Below, piece by piece: positions 1-7,305 of a stretch of 17,297 bases of DNA. The notes beneath the pieces are model-generated. The model searched no databases. It was not told the origin of the DNA and was given only the letters and a program-made list of their open reading frames with translations. Each line of letters starts with the position of its first letter. The first letter of the stretch is position 1. A program made the translations under genes and the position numbers. The DNA lies in contig CAZAGT010000076.1 of assembly GCA_964484515.1 (NCBI GenBank), forward strand, positions 1 to 17,297. The letters run 5' to 3'. Origin of the DNA: CAZAGT01 sp964484515 (GTDB lineage: Bacteria > Desulfobacterota > DSM-4660 > Desulfatiglandales > HGW-15).

Positions 1-28
1 CGAAGAAGAGATATCGCAGGCCTCCCAC
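1..28. repeat. Dispersed repeat, copy 1 (cut by the window edge)
   Basis: These 28 bases match 16954-16981 at 26 of 28 positions, in the same orientation. The core AGGCCTCCCAC is identical in both copies. The copy starts at the first base of the window, so it may extend further left. No open frame or transposase accompanies it. It is probably a fragment of a short intergenic repeat family. The rest of 1-158 shows nothing else beyond the tadA ribosome binding site. Confidence 0.6.
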
Positions 29-158
29 CGGACTCCAGGGCCATCAGATTGAGATGCGAAAATCCGGATGTCGATCGATAAATGATGGTACTTCAATGTA
101 TTGTGCTCTCGATATCAACCTATTGACCCTCAAATTCTTGTGAGGAGCCGTATTTTAA

Positions 159-737
159 ATGATGCCAAATGATTTTGAGCCCTTCATGGATATTGCGCTA
201 AGCGAAGGAATGGAGGCGTTCGCGCAAGGAGAGGTCCCTGTGGGAGCCGTGGTCTTCGATCCGGCAGGAAGGATCATGGCTAAGGCCCACAACATGACGA
301 TTTCCCACAATGATCCTACCGCCCATGCGGAGATCCTGGCATTGAGGCAAGCCTGTGAATCCCAGGGCAATTACCGAATTTGCGGCACAACCCTGGTGGT
401 CACCATAGAACCTTGCCCCATGTGTATGGGGGCGGCACTCAACGCCAGGATCGATCGATTAGTCTTTGGGGCAAGGGATGAAAAGTGGGGTGCGGCAGGC
501 TCCCTCTGTAACCTAGCTGGAGACGAACGGCTGAACCACCGAGTCGAGGTGGTCGCGGGGGTGATGGAGGGGGAGTGTAGAAATCTCATGCGGTCCTTCT
601 TTCGTTTGCGCAGGGGACAGGGTTCTCGGAGAGGTACCGAAGTGGTCGTAACGGGGTCGACTCGAAATCGACTTGTCCCGTTAAGAGCGGGGCACGTGGG
701 TTCGAATCCCACCCTCTCCGCCAAGAATTTCAAATAG
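159..737 (+). CDS. tadA: tRNA-specific adenosine deaminase TadA, reading frame running through a tRNA gene
   Basis: TadA converts the wobble adenosine of tRNA-Arg(ACG) to inosine in the cytoplasm. The zinc and catalytic signature is complete: HAE at residues 56-58 (His ligand, catalytic Glu) and PCPMC at 85-89 (two Cys ligands). The family end, FFRLRR, lies at residues 147-152, close to the usual length of about 150-167 residues. GAGGAG near 143-148 precedes two adjacent ATG codons at 159 and 162; the first is used here. The odd feature is the C-terminus. No stop codon occurs before the tRNA-Ser(CGA) gene that starts at 628, and the frame stops only at 735-737, after the tRNA CCA. Residues 157 to about 188 are therefore encoded by tRNA sequence. 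RNase P cleavage at 627/628 would leave this mRNA without a stop codon. Function is certain; the true protein end is not. Confidence 0.93.
   Translation: MMPNDFEPFMDIALSEGMEAFAQGEVPVGAVVFDPAGRIMAKAHNMTISHNDPTAHAEILALRQACESQGNYRICGTTLVVTIEPCPMCMGAALNARIDRLVFGARDEKWGAAGSLCNLAGDERLNHRVEVVAGVMEGECRNLMRSFFRLRRGQGSRRGTEVVVTGSTRNRLVPLRAGHVGSNPTLSAKNFK
628..723 (+). tRNA. tRNA-Ser, anticodon CGA
   Basis: This is a 96-base class II tRNA including an encoded CCA. The acceptor stem GGAGAGG (628-634) pairs with CCTCTCC (713-719), followed by discriminator G and CCA at 721-723. The anticodon stem GTCGA/TCGAC encloses the loop CTCGAAA, with anticodon CGA at 663-665, which reads UCG. A long variable arm follows, then a normal T arm with TTCGAAT. 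The whole gene lies inside the tadA reading frame on the same strand, so the tRNA is probably cut from the tadA transcript unless it has its own internal promoter. It differs in sequence from the tRNA-Ser(GGA) at 10949. Confidence 0.97.
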
Positions 738-765
738 TTGAGTGTCTTTTCGTGTCAAGGAACGT

Positions 766-798
766 GATACGCTGACCGCCTTCGACGCTCAGCGTATC
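766..798. other. Hairpin between converging genes
   Basis: A perfect 10-bp inverted repeat, GATACGCTGA (766-775) and TCAGCGTATC (789-798), has a 13-base loop. It lies between the tadA/tRNA-Ser unit and the 3' end of the converging regulator gene. Neither strand has a run of T after the stem, so it is not a classic intrinsic terminator. It could protect a 3' end or serve as a two-way RNA structure at the convergence point. Confidence 0.6.
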
Positions 799-830
799 CG
801 TGAGTTAAGAGCAACTTCCTCTGCTGTGGA

Positions 831-2189
831 TTACTCCAAGCCATACCTTTTCATCTTTCTCCACAAAGACACCCGGTCGATGCCCATGATCTTGGCGGCT
901 TTGGTCTTGTTGCCCTCGGTCTTGTCCAGCACCCATTGAATGTAATGCCTCTCTTGCTCTTCGAGAGTGGGTATGGAACGGGAGCTGGATCGGTATGTCT
1001 CAATGGATAGGTTCCGGATGTAATCAGGGAGATTATCGACACGGATGGCGTGACCCGACTCCAGGGCGACGGCCCTCTCAATAATATTTTCGAGTTCCCG
1101 AACATTCCCCGGCCAACTGTACTGGGAAAGGAAATGCAAGGCCTCCCGATCGATCTCCTTGACCTCCTTTTTCATGGCCTGCCCTTTTTGAGCAAGAAAG
1201 TGATACGCCAACAGCGGGATATCCCCGTCCCTCTCAGCCAAAGGCGGGAGACGGATCGTAACCACATTGAGGCGATAGAAGAGGTCCTGGCGAAAATGGC
1301 CCTCTTGCACGTCCGCTTCAAGGTTGCGATGGGTGGCGGCGATAAACCGAATATCCACGGGTATGGGATCTACTCCGCCCACCCGCAGAAACTCCCCTTC
1401 TTGAATCACGCGCAGGAGCTTCACCTGCATGGTAAGGGGCATGTCACCGATCTCATCCAGAAAAACCGTGCCCCTGTCGCCCGCCTGAAGCAGGCCTACC
1501 TTGTCCTTCGCCGCCCCGGTAAACGCGCCCCTTTCATGACCAAAGAGTTCGCTGGCCATCAGCTCTTCGGTAAAGGAGCCACAATTGAAGGCCACAAAAC
1601 GTTTGGTGGATCGGGGACTCAGATGATGTATCGCCTTTGCCACCAGCTCCTTGCCGGTTCCGCTCTCTCCAAGGATCATCACATTGACATCCAACGGGGA
1701 GATTTGCCGGATGGTCTCCAGCACAGGCTGAACGGCCTCGCTTTTCCCGACGATTAATGGAATGGGCTGGACCCTTTTTAGTGACTCCTTGAGTTCCAGG
1801 TTCTCCAACCGGAGCCTTCGCTTGATCAGGGCTTCCCTGACCACGGCACGAACCTCGTCGATCTTGTAAGGTTTTGCCACATAATGATACGCTCCTTCCT
1901 TCATGGATCGAACCGCGGTATCCACCGTGGCGTACCCTGTAATCATGATCACCTCGGTGTAAGGCTGGAGTTCCCGGCTCTTCTTGAGCACCGCCATGCC
2001 GTCCACCTTTTCCATCCGGAGATCTGTCAAAACCAGGTCGAAGCTTCGCTCCTGCAGCAGATCGAGGGCCGCTCCTCCGCTATTGACCGAAACTACATCA
2101 TAGCCCTCTCTGCTCAGGACGTGCTCCAGATTCCTGCGCGCAAGATCTTCATCATCCACGACGAGGATCGTCTCGCGGGTCTCCTCCAT
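831..2189 (-). CDS. NtrC-family sigma-54-dependent response regulator
   Basis: A 452-residue cytoplasmic transcription activator. The receiver (about 6-125) has acidic residues D12 and D13, phospho-acceptor D56, T84 and K106. The AAA+ sigma-54 module (about 145-380) has Walker A GESGTGKE (174-181), the sigma-54 contact loop GAFTGA (221-226) and Walker B FLDEIG. A Fis-type helix-turn-helix occupies about 418-452. The intact GAFTGA loop means it should open sigma-54 promoters. Its start codon lies 38 bases inside the upstream kinase gene, and GAGGAA precedes it, so the pair is probably translationally coupled and the kinase is its likely partner. The receiver is unusually similar to the one inside the Lon protein at 8387-10396. 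The sigma-54 promoter at 8070-8084 is an obvious candidate target, though binding is inferred only. Confidence 0.95.
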   Translation of the reverse strand: MEETRETILVVDDEDLARRNLEHVLSREGYDVVSVNSGGAALDLLQERSFDLVLTDLRMEKVDGMAVLKKSRELQPYTEVIMITGYATVDTAVRSMKEGAYHYVAKPYKIDEVRAVVREALIKRRLRLENLELKESLKRVQPIPLIVGKSEAVQPVLETIRQISPLDVNVMILGESGTGKELVAKAIHHLSPRSTKRFVAFNCGSFTEELMASELFGHERGAFTGAAKDKVGLLQAGDRGTVFLDEIGDMPLTMQVKLLRVIQEGEFLRVGGVDPIPVDIRFIAATHRNLEADVQEGHFRQDLFYRLNVVTIRLPPLAERDGDIPLLAYHFLAQKGQAMKKEVKEIDREALHFLSQYSWPGNVRELENIIERAVALESGHAIRVDNLPDYIRNLSIETYRSSSRSIPTLEEQERHYIQWVLDKTEGNKTKAAKIMGIDRVSLWRKMKRYGLE

Positions 2190-3642
2190 CCGGTTCCTCG
2201 CATGCAGAAAGTCCGTCAGTTGGTAAAAAGACCGTGAACGTGGTGCCCTTGCCTATCTCGCTCTTCACGTCTATCCGGCCGCCGTGCCGCTCGATAATTC
2301 CGTGTGATACGGAAAGTCCCAAGCCCGCCCCTTGTCCGACCTTCTTGGTGGTGAAAAAGGGGTCGAAGATCTTGGGAATGTTTTCGGGCGAAATCCCCTG
2401 GCCTGTGTCCTGAACATCGAAACAGAAGCCTCCGTGCCCCTCGTCCTCATGCGCCCTGATGGTTAGGACTCCCCCCTCTTCCATGGCCTGAACCCCGTTC
2501 AAGATCAGATTGATCAGGATCTGCTGGATGCGCCTGGGATCCATTCTCCCTTGGATCTCGTCAGGGACCTCCACCCGGAGTTCCACATTTGCGGGCATCT
2601 CCCCTTTGATCAGCTTGATGGTGTTGTCTACCAGATCCCTGAACCGGACCGGCACAAGGGTAAAGGATCTTTCCCTGGAAAACTCCAGTAAAGCTTTGAC
2701 GATATCCCGCGCTCGCTCAATCTGTTTTTCGGTTTCTCGTAAGAGTTCTCTTTGGTATTCCAGGTCCCCCTCCTCAAGCTCCTCGAGCATAATCTGGAGG
2801 GAGGTGGAGATATTGTTGAGGGGGTTGTTCAACTCATGGGCTACGCCGGAGGTCAAGGTGCCCAGAGAAGCCATCTTTTCGCTCTGGACCAGTTGATCGT
2901 TTCGTCTGTTCAGCTCTCTAATCATGCTGTTGAGACTGCCCACCAGGGACTCGAATTCGTCCCCCGTGGATATGGATGGAATGTTATGGTAGTCTCCCTG
3001 GGCGATCTTGTGGATGGCGTTCTCGATCGACTTGAGGGGCCTGTTTACATTGAAGACCAGAAAGAGGGCGGTAAAGCAGGATAGCACAAAGATCGCGGCC
3101 AGTTCCATGATGAAATAATTACTCGATTCCCTGATCAATTGCTTGACGTTGCTATGTTCCCGGTTGATCATGACCTCCATGTCCTCGGTGATTCGCCTGC
3201 CGAGGTTCCTGATCTTGTCCTGTTCCTGAAAAACGGAACTGACCACCTTGCTGCTGAACTTAGATGCACTCTCCCGTCGATAGAGCGCGAGTAAGGAAGA
3301 AAGACCGTCGCGGTAGCCCCGCAGCTCATCAAGTTTCTGGTCGAGATCCTTGGCATGAGTGAACCGATGATATCTTTGAAGGATGTCCGTGAGTTTTTGC
3401 TGGGCCTGGCTCACATAGGTGAGGGCGTCCTCGAGGTGGTTTGGGTCAAGGGAGATGAAGAAGTTCTTCTCATAACGCCGAGCCTCCAAGATGTCGTTAA
3501 AGACACTGTTCTTTCTCTGGATGACCTGAAGTTTTTGATTGAGGACATGGTATTTGTAGTAGCCCAGAAACCACGTGGCCCCGCTGACGAGGATGAAAAT
3601 GAAAAACGTGAGGATGATCTTTCTTCGTATGCTGATCCGCAT
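2152..3642 (-). CDS. Membrane sensor histidine kinase
   Basis: A 496-residue inner-membrane kinase. Transmembrane segments at about 8-28 and 178-199 flank a helical periplasmic sensor of roughly 150 residues. That sensor contains ARRYEKNFF (54-62), a motif type seen in helical-bundle sensor domains of chemoreceptors and kinases. HAMP follows at about 200-252. The HisKA H-box AHELNNPLNNI has phospho-acceptor H269. The ATPase domain has an N-box in QQILINLILNG (373-383), G1 DTGQGI (412-417) and G2 GAGLGLS (438-444). GGAAGG precedes the ATG. The gene starts 20 bases after the cytidylate-kinase-like gene and overlaps the regulator by 38 bases. It probably phosphorylates that regulator and perhaps also the receiver of the Lon fusion. 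The signal cannot be told from sequence. Confidence 0.94.
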   Translation of the reverse strand: MRISIRRKIILTFFIFILVSGATWFLGYYKYHVLNQKLQVIQRKNSVFNDILEARRYEKNFFISLDPNHLEDALTYVSQAQQKLTDILQRYHRFTHAKDLDQKLDELRGYRDGLSSLLALYRRESASKFSSKVVSSVFQEQDKIRNLGRRITEDMEVMINREHSNVKQLIRESSNYFIMELAAIFVLSCFTALFLVFNVNRPLKSIENAIHKIAQGDYHNIPSISTGDEFESLVGSLNSMIRELNRRNDQLVQSEKMASLGTLTSGVAHELNNPLNNISTSLQIMLEELEEGDLEYQRELLRETEKQIERARDIVKALLEFSRERSFTLVPVRFRDLVDNTIKLIKGEMPANVELRVEVPDEIQGRMDPRRIQQILINLILNGVQAMEEGGVLTIRAHEDEGHGGFCFDVQDTGQGISPENIPKIFDPFFTTKKVGQGAGLGLSVSHGIIERHGGRIDVKSEIGKGTTFTVFLPTDGLSACEEPDGGDPRDDPRRG

Positions 3643-3662
3643 GCCCGCCTTCCACGACCCGT

Positions 3663-4514
3663 TCAGGTATAGTAGGGTAAGTCAATGTTGCAAACCACGT
3701 CCTCGACGTCTGGAATCTCTCTTGTGACTTGCAGGATCTGCTTGAGCAGGTCAAGCCGCATCCTCTCCTGGATCTGCCGCTCCACCTTGGGACGGACGTA
3801 ACCCGTTTTTCTGATCTTCTGCGTTTTCACCTGGATGGTCACCCGGCCGTTGTCGGAGGTCACTTCGGCGTCACAGATCTCCATAAGCGCCGCCTTCACA
3901 TGGCTGCTCAAGGCCAGATCATTGATCGCTTTTCTTGATTCCTCCGTTGCCTGGAAGGCATCCAGCCGGGCAGCGTGACATATGGCCCCGGCAGCGTCCT
4001 CGATCTTCAACCTCCCGATGTTGAGTACAAGGTCGTAAAGATGCGCATCGTTCACGTCCTCCTCGTATACGTAGTCCGTCCAGGCAATCCGTTGTTTGTC
4101 TTCATTCTCGATGCGGGCGAAGGCCTCCTCCCTCGACAGATTTTCCCTTTGCCGCAGCAGGTCGATCCGGTCCTCCAATTCGGCAATCACGCGCACCTTG
4201 AGAACATGCTGGATTTCAGGAATCAGGAGGTGGCCTGCATACCCATGGTAAACGATGTTATCCCGCTTAACATGTTCCAAAAGGGCGGCACGGATGTAGG
4301 CGAGGTACTTCTTTCTGCCGTGAGTGATCCGCTCCAAGAGCGTGAAGGCATCGTGGATGGAATGCAGCAGTTCTTTTTCGGAGACGTGAAAAAACCGGGA
4401 TGCCTCGAGCAGGACTTCTCTGCTGATGCATTCGTAGCCGAGTGCTTGGGCCACGCGTTCAGCGATCTCAGTGCCATGACTGTGACATCCCCTGGAAATG
4501 GTGATGACGGGCAT
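3663..4514 (-). CDS. Cytidylate-kinase-like protein with C-terminal BON-like domain
   Basis: 283 residues. The N-terminal part (about 1-185) begins ITISRGCHSHGTEIAERVA and continues with SREVL (31-35). This matches the divergent cytidylate-kinase-like family, whose members typically read ISR(Q/E)xGSGGxxIA. Here the GSGG loop is replaced by HSHG, and there is no P-loop lysine, so nucleotide kinase activity is doubtful. The C-terminal part (about 203-280) has the rhythm of a BON domain, with DNGRVTIQV (221-229) and a closing IPDVEDVVCNI (267-277). AGGAGA stands 7 bases before the ATG. The gene lies between the permease and the histidine kinase in one apparent operon, so a regulatory or sensing role is more likely than housekeeping CMP phosphorylation. 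The family call is fairly secure; the function is unknown. Confidence 0.8.
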   Translation of the reverse strand: MPVITISRGCHSHGTEIAERVAQALGYECISREVLLEASRFFHVSEKELLHSIHDAFTLLERITHGRKKYLAYIRAALLEHVKRDNIVYHGYAGHLLIPEIQHVLKVRVIAELEDRIDLLRQRENLSREEAFARIENEDKQRIAWTDYVYEEDVNDAHLYDLVLNIGRLKIEDAAGAICHAARLDAFQATEESRKAINDLALSSHVKAALMEICDAEVTSDNGRVTIQVKTQKIRKTGYVRPKVERQIQERMRLDLLKQILQVTREIPDVEDVVCNIDLPYYT

Positions 4515-4567
4515 ACGCCGTTCTCCTTGACGTGAGGGTTCTCGACGGCATGTCGGAGTTCAGGAGA

Positions 4568-6412
4568 TTATTTGATACCATAAATCAGATAAAGCACTGT
4601 TAATTCAACCGTCAGAAAGAGGANNNNNNNNNNCATGACCACGAGAAAGAGCACGGTCATTACCGCCCCGGCTTTGGCGTAATCCACGGTACGGTATCCG
4701 CCGGGTCTCATCACGAGGGCGTTCACCTGGTGGGTGGGGAGCACGAAGGTGTTCGAGGCCGATAGACCCACGACAAGAGCGGCCATGCGTGGATCTCCCC
4801 CGGCCATAACGGCCATATTCATACAGAGGGGAACGAGCAGGACCGTCGCACCCACATTGGAGATCACCAGTGTGAAGAAGGATGCCATCAATCCGACCAC
4901 GGCCAGGAGCAAGATGGGTGCAGGATGTCCGATGACTTCCAAGACCTTTCGGGCGATGAATGCAGCGGTTCCCGTCTTTTCAAAAGCGATGCCGAGAGGG
5001 ATCAACCCGGCCAGCAGGAAGACGGTCATCCAATCCACGGCCCGGTAAGCTTCCTCCACGGACAGGACGCCGGTGATAATCATACCCAGGGCTCCCGACA
5101 TGAGGGCCACGGAAAGCTGGGTCTTGAAGACGATGACCTGGAAGAGTGCGACTCCCAGCCAGACCACCGCCAGCTTTGCCTTTCCGGGCCTCATGATTTC
5201 CCCTTCCAGGGGTGTTGCGAAGCTGAGGGTCCCGGGCTGGGGACGATTTCGCAGGATATGAAATCGTTCCCAGGGTCCTTGCAGGAGCAAGGTGTCTCCC
5301 ATTTGCAGACGGATTTGGGTCAACCCGCTGTAGTAGACCTTGCGCCCCTTGGCCAAGGCCACGGGGTTGACGCCGTACATCTCCTTGAATTTGATCTCGC
5401 TCATGCTCTTCCCGATCAGCTCCGATCTCGGGGAGACAATCGTCTCCGCCATCCCCGCGTTGGTTCGGGAGAGGCTCTCTGCGAACACCTCCAGGCCTTG
5501 CTTCCTCTGCCAGCCGTATTCCTGGACCAGCTTCGCGACATTCCTCTCCCGGCCCACCACGGCGATATCGTCACCGGGCCCGATCAGATCGGTGCTCCGT
5601 GGGACGAGGTTCTTCTCTTTCTTGGCCGTGTGACTGATAGCGACGACCGTGACCAGGAAGCGTTCACGGATGGCCAGTCGTTCCAGCGTCTTCGCGTCCT
5701 CCCAATCAAGGGGAACATGCAACTCATAGACGGTGCCGAGAGCACGGTACTCTTCCATCAGGGCCGCCGTGACCCCGCGGTCGGCCTCGCCGTGGTCGGC
5801 TGGAAGGACGAATTTGCCGAACATCAGGAAATAGAGGATAGCACTTGCAAGGAGACAGATTCCAACGGGAGTCTGTGTAAAGAGACCGAAAGGCTCAAGT
5901 TTCTCCTCTCCCAGGACCAGAAGGTCGTTCAACAAGATGGTCGGGCTCGCTCCTACGAGGGTGAGGGTCCCTCCGATGATCGCACAAAACCCCATCGGCA
6001 TCAGGATCCTCGATACGGGGATCTCCATCCTTTTGGCAATCCGCTGGGTAGCAGGCAGAAACAGTGCGGCGGCACCGATATTTTGCATCATGCCGGAGAT
6101 CAGTCCCACCGTTCCGGAGATCAGTACGAGCGTCCGTTTCTCGCTTCTTCCGGCCAGTCTGATAATGGGGGCTGCGACCTGATTCATGACTCCGGTCTTG
6201 TCCAGACCCGCACCAATAATAATCACGGCCATAATGGAAACGACCGCATTGCTGCTGAGGCCGGAGAAGGCCTCTTTAGGGGACACAAGATCGATCAGGG
6301 GGAGTAATACCATCATCATGATCCCGACCACGTCGACTCTCACCCACTCAAGCACGAAGAGGCAAATCACAAAGGCCAGCACAATCATGGTCAACAGCAT
6401 CTCAGTCGTCAT
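4568..6412 (-). CDS. SLC13-type permease with two RCK_C (TrkA-C) domains
   Basis: About 614 residues, with unknown residues where the assembly has a 10-N gap. Many hydrophobic segments surround two central soluble domains, the architecture of SLC13 / DASS transporters that move dicarboxylates, sulfate or related anions with sodium. N-terminal helices cover about residues 5-205, including SNAVVSIMAVIIIGAGL. The first RCK_C-like domain ends near GPGDDIAVVGRERN, and the second spans about 320-390 with the matching MGDTLLLQGP. The C-terminal membrane half has a SNVGATVLLVPL segment and a SASNTFVLPTHQVNALV stretch typical of the family. The substrate cannot be assigned. It heads the operon with the cytidylate-kinase-like, kinase and regulator genes, and a 29-codon gene lies upstream. 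Because gap size is a placeholder, the last 20-25 residues and the frame after the gap are uncertain. Confidence 0.87.
   Translation of the reverse strand: MTTEMLLTMIVLAFVICLFVLEWVRVDVVGIMMMVLLPLIDLVSPKEAFSGLSSNAVVSIMAVIIIGAGLDKTGVMNQVAAPIIRLAGRSEKRTLVLISGTVGLISGMMQNIGAAALFLPATQRIAKRMEIPVSRILMPMGFCAIIGGTLTLVGASPTILLNDLLVLGEEKLEPFGLFTQTPVGICLLASAILYFLMFGKFVLPADHGEADRGVTAALMEEYRALGTVYELHVPLDWEDAKTLERLAIRERFLVTVVAISHTAKKEKNLVPRSTDLIGPGDDIAVVGRERNVAKLVQEYGWQRKQGLEVFAESLSRTNAGMAETIVSPRSELIGKSMSEIKFKEMYGVNPVALAKGRKVYYSGLTQIRLQMGDTLLLQGPWERFHILRNRPQPGTLSFATPLEGEIMRPGKAKLAVVWLGVALFQVIVFKTQLSVALMSGALGMIITGVLSVEEAYRAVDWMTVFLLAGLIPLGIAFEKTGTAAFIARKVLEVIGHPAPILLLAVVGLMASFFTLVISNVGATVLLVPLCMNMAVMAGGDPRMAALVVGLSASNTFVLPTHQVNALVMRPGGYRTVDYAKAGAVMTVLFLVVMXXXXLFLTVELTVLYLIYGIK
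4624..4633. other. Assembly gap (10 N) inside the permease gene
   Basis: Ten unresolved bases lie near the 3' end of the permease gene. A round number of N is often a placeholder rather than a measured length. The open frame continues across the gap by arithmetic only, so the permease C-terminus should be treated as provisional. Confidence 0.99.
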
Positions 6413-6497
6413 CTTTCAGGGTCCCTTTTCTGCCAAGCGCCTCAAGAACGATCGCATCACCGGTCGCGATGAAAGCCCGTCTGCTCCCCGAGATCAC

Positions 6498-6587
6498 TTA
6501 CTCATTTCTCTTCTCATTTCGGTACACCATGCAAAGCAAAAAGGCGAATACGATAATCGCCAGAGAAAGAACGAAATGAAGATTCAT
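6498..6587 (-). CDS. 29-residue single-span membrane peptide
   Basis: The predicted peptide starts MNLHFVLSLAIIVFAFLLCM and ends with a charged tail, VYRNEKRNE. It is one transmembrane helix (about 4-21) with a short basic/acidic cytoplasmic end. GGAGGG stands about 6 bases before the ATG, a much stronger site than in front of the larger permease gene 85 bases downstream. Longer in-frame starts upstream would read through the terminator stem at 6656-6699 and are rejected. Small membrane peptides next to transporters or kinases often bind and tune them, so a partnership with the SLC13 permease is plausible but unproven. No family is recognised. Confidence 0.6.
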   Translation of the reverse strand: MNLHFVLSLAIIVFAFLLCMVYRNEKRNE

Positions 6588-6646
6588 CTTACCCTCCTTT
6601 TCAGCGAGACACAATCGCTCTCTATCCAACTTCCGGCGATTCCCCC

Positions 6647-6699
6647 TTAAAAAGAAACGGAAAACCCGGCCGCCCGATCCGTTTGCCCGGTTTTCCGTT
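6647..6699 (-). terminator. Intrinsic terminator after the stress-protein operon
   Basis: Arms AACGGAAAACC (6656-6666) and GGTTTTCCGTT (6689-6699) form 11 perfect pairs. The stem then continues through one mismatch and three more pairs, with a 14-base loop. Read on the minus strand, the stem is followed by TTTCTTTTT (6655-6647). It lies 26 bases after the stop of the last universal-stress-type gene and separates that operon from the permease operon. Confidence 0.85.
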
Positions 6700-6724
6700 C
6701 CTTCTGGCAAAGCGTCATTTTATC

Positions 6725-7282
6725 TCATAGCATGGAATAGACGTACAACTCTCGCCGCGGTCTTTCGCCCTCCTCGATCCGCTCGACCGGTCGTTCCTCC
6801 TCGGTATCCGAGACGACAAACTCGATGTCGCTAAATTCCCTTGTAATCTCTTCCAACGCCTGATCCGTCGGCGTGAACTTTACCATATGCCGGAAGGGGA
6901 TTCCCATCTCCTCAGCCTTTTCCTGGAATGCCTTCACATTCTTCTCCGAGAGTGAACGAAATTCCCGGCAAAGCTTGTCATGCCCGAAGGGAGCCAGCTT
7001 GAATGTCTCACAGGAAAGAGGCGCGGTGTTGAGCGCCAGGATCTCGTAGGACAGCCTCTGTGCCATTTCGAGGGCATAATCCGTCACCTCCCCAGAAAAG
7101 TGGCTCTCTCTACCCACCACGAGGAGTCTCCGGGGCCGTTCCTCCTCCCGCTCCGGTAGCAGGAGATGCCGGGCATCTTCTCGCTGTCCCTCCTCGGCAA
7201 ATGCAATCGCCTCCGGATACACCTCCATCTTTACACCCAGCCGCCTCCACCTCTTACGCAGGTTTTCTAAGAATCCAGTCAC
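6725..7282 (-). CDS. Universal-stress-like protein with N-terminal FAEEG motif
   Basis: 185 residues from a GTG start at 7282. GGAGG lies just upstream; an in-frame start 34 codons earlier would overlap the preceding gene and is rejected. Residues about 52-185 have a UspA-like alternation of strands and helices: RRLLVVGRES, then VTDYALEMAQRLSYEILAL, and a late IEFVVSD strand. The ATP-binding GxxGxxxx(S/T) loop of classic UspA proteins is not visible. The N-terminal region contains AIAFAEEGQREDARHLL (25-41), a variant of the motif found in both upstream neighbours. It is the last gene of the three-gene operon, 23 bases after the second gene. The family call is moderate and the function unknown; a stress role is inferred from fold and context. 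Confidence 0.7.
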   Translation of the reverse strand: MTGFLENLRKRWRRLGVKMEVYPEAIAFAEEGQREDARHLLLPEREEERPRRLLVVGRESHFSGEVTDYALEMAQRLSYEILALNTAPLSCETFKLAPFGHDKLCREFRSLSEKNVKAFQEKAEEMGIPFRHMVKFTPTDQALEEITREFSDIEFVVSDTEEERPVERIEEGERPRRELYVYSML

Positions 7283-7305
7283 GTAAAAACCTCCCTCCTT
7301 GCCTT

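Noticed and set aside
371..733. Minus-strand frame of 120 residues opposite tadA
   Set aside because: It is antisense to tadA and the tRNA and contains the ERVGFEPT pattern that typically arises from translating a tRNA T arm backwards.
4925..6307. A 460-residue open frame opposite the permease
   Set aside because: It is a shadow of the permease coding sequence, rich in His, Gln, Gly and Asp with no domain; the opposite strand has clear membrane-protein signatures.
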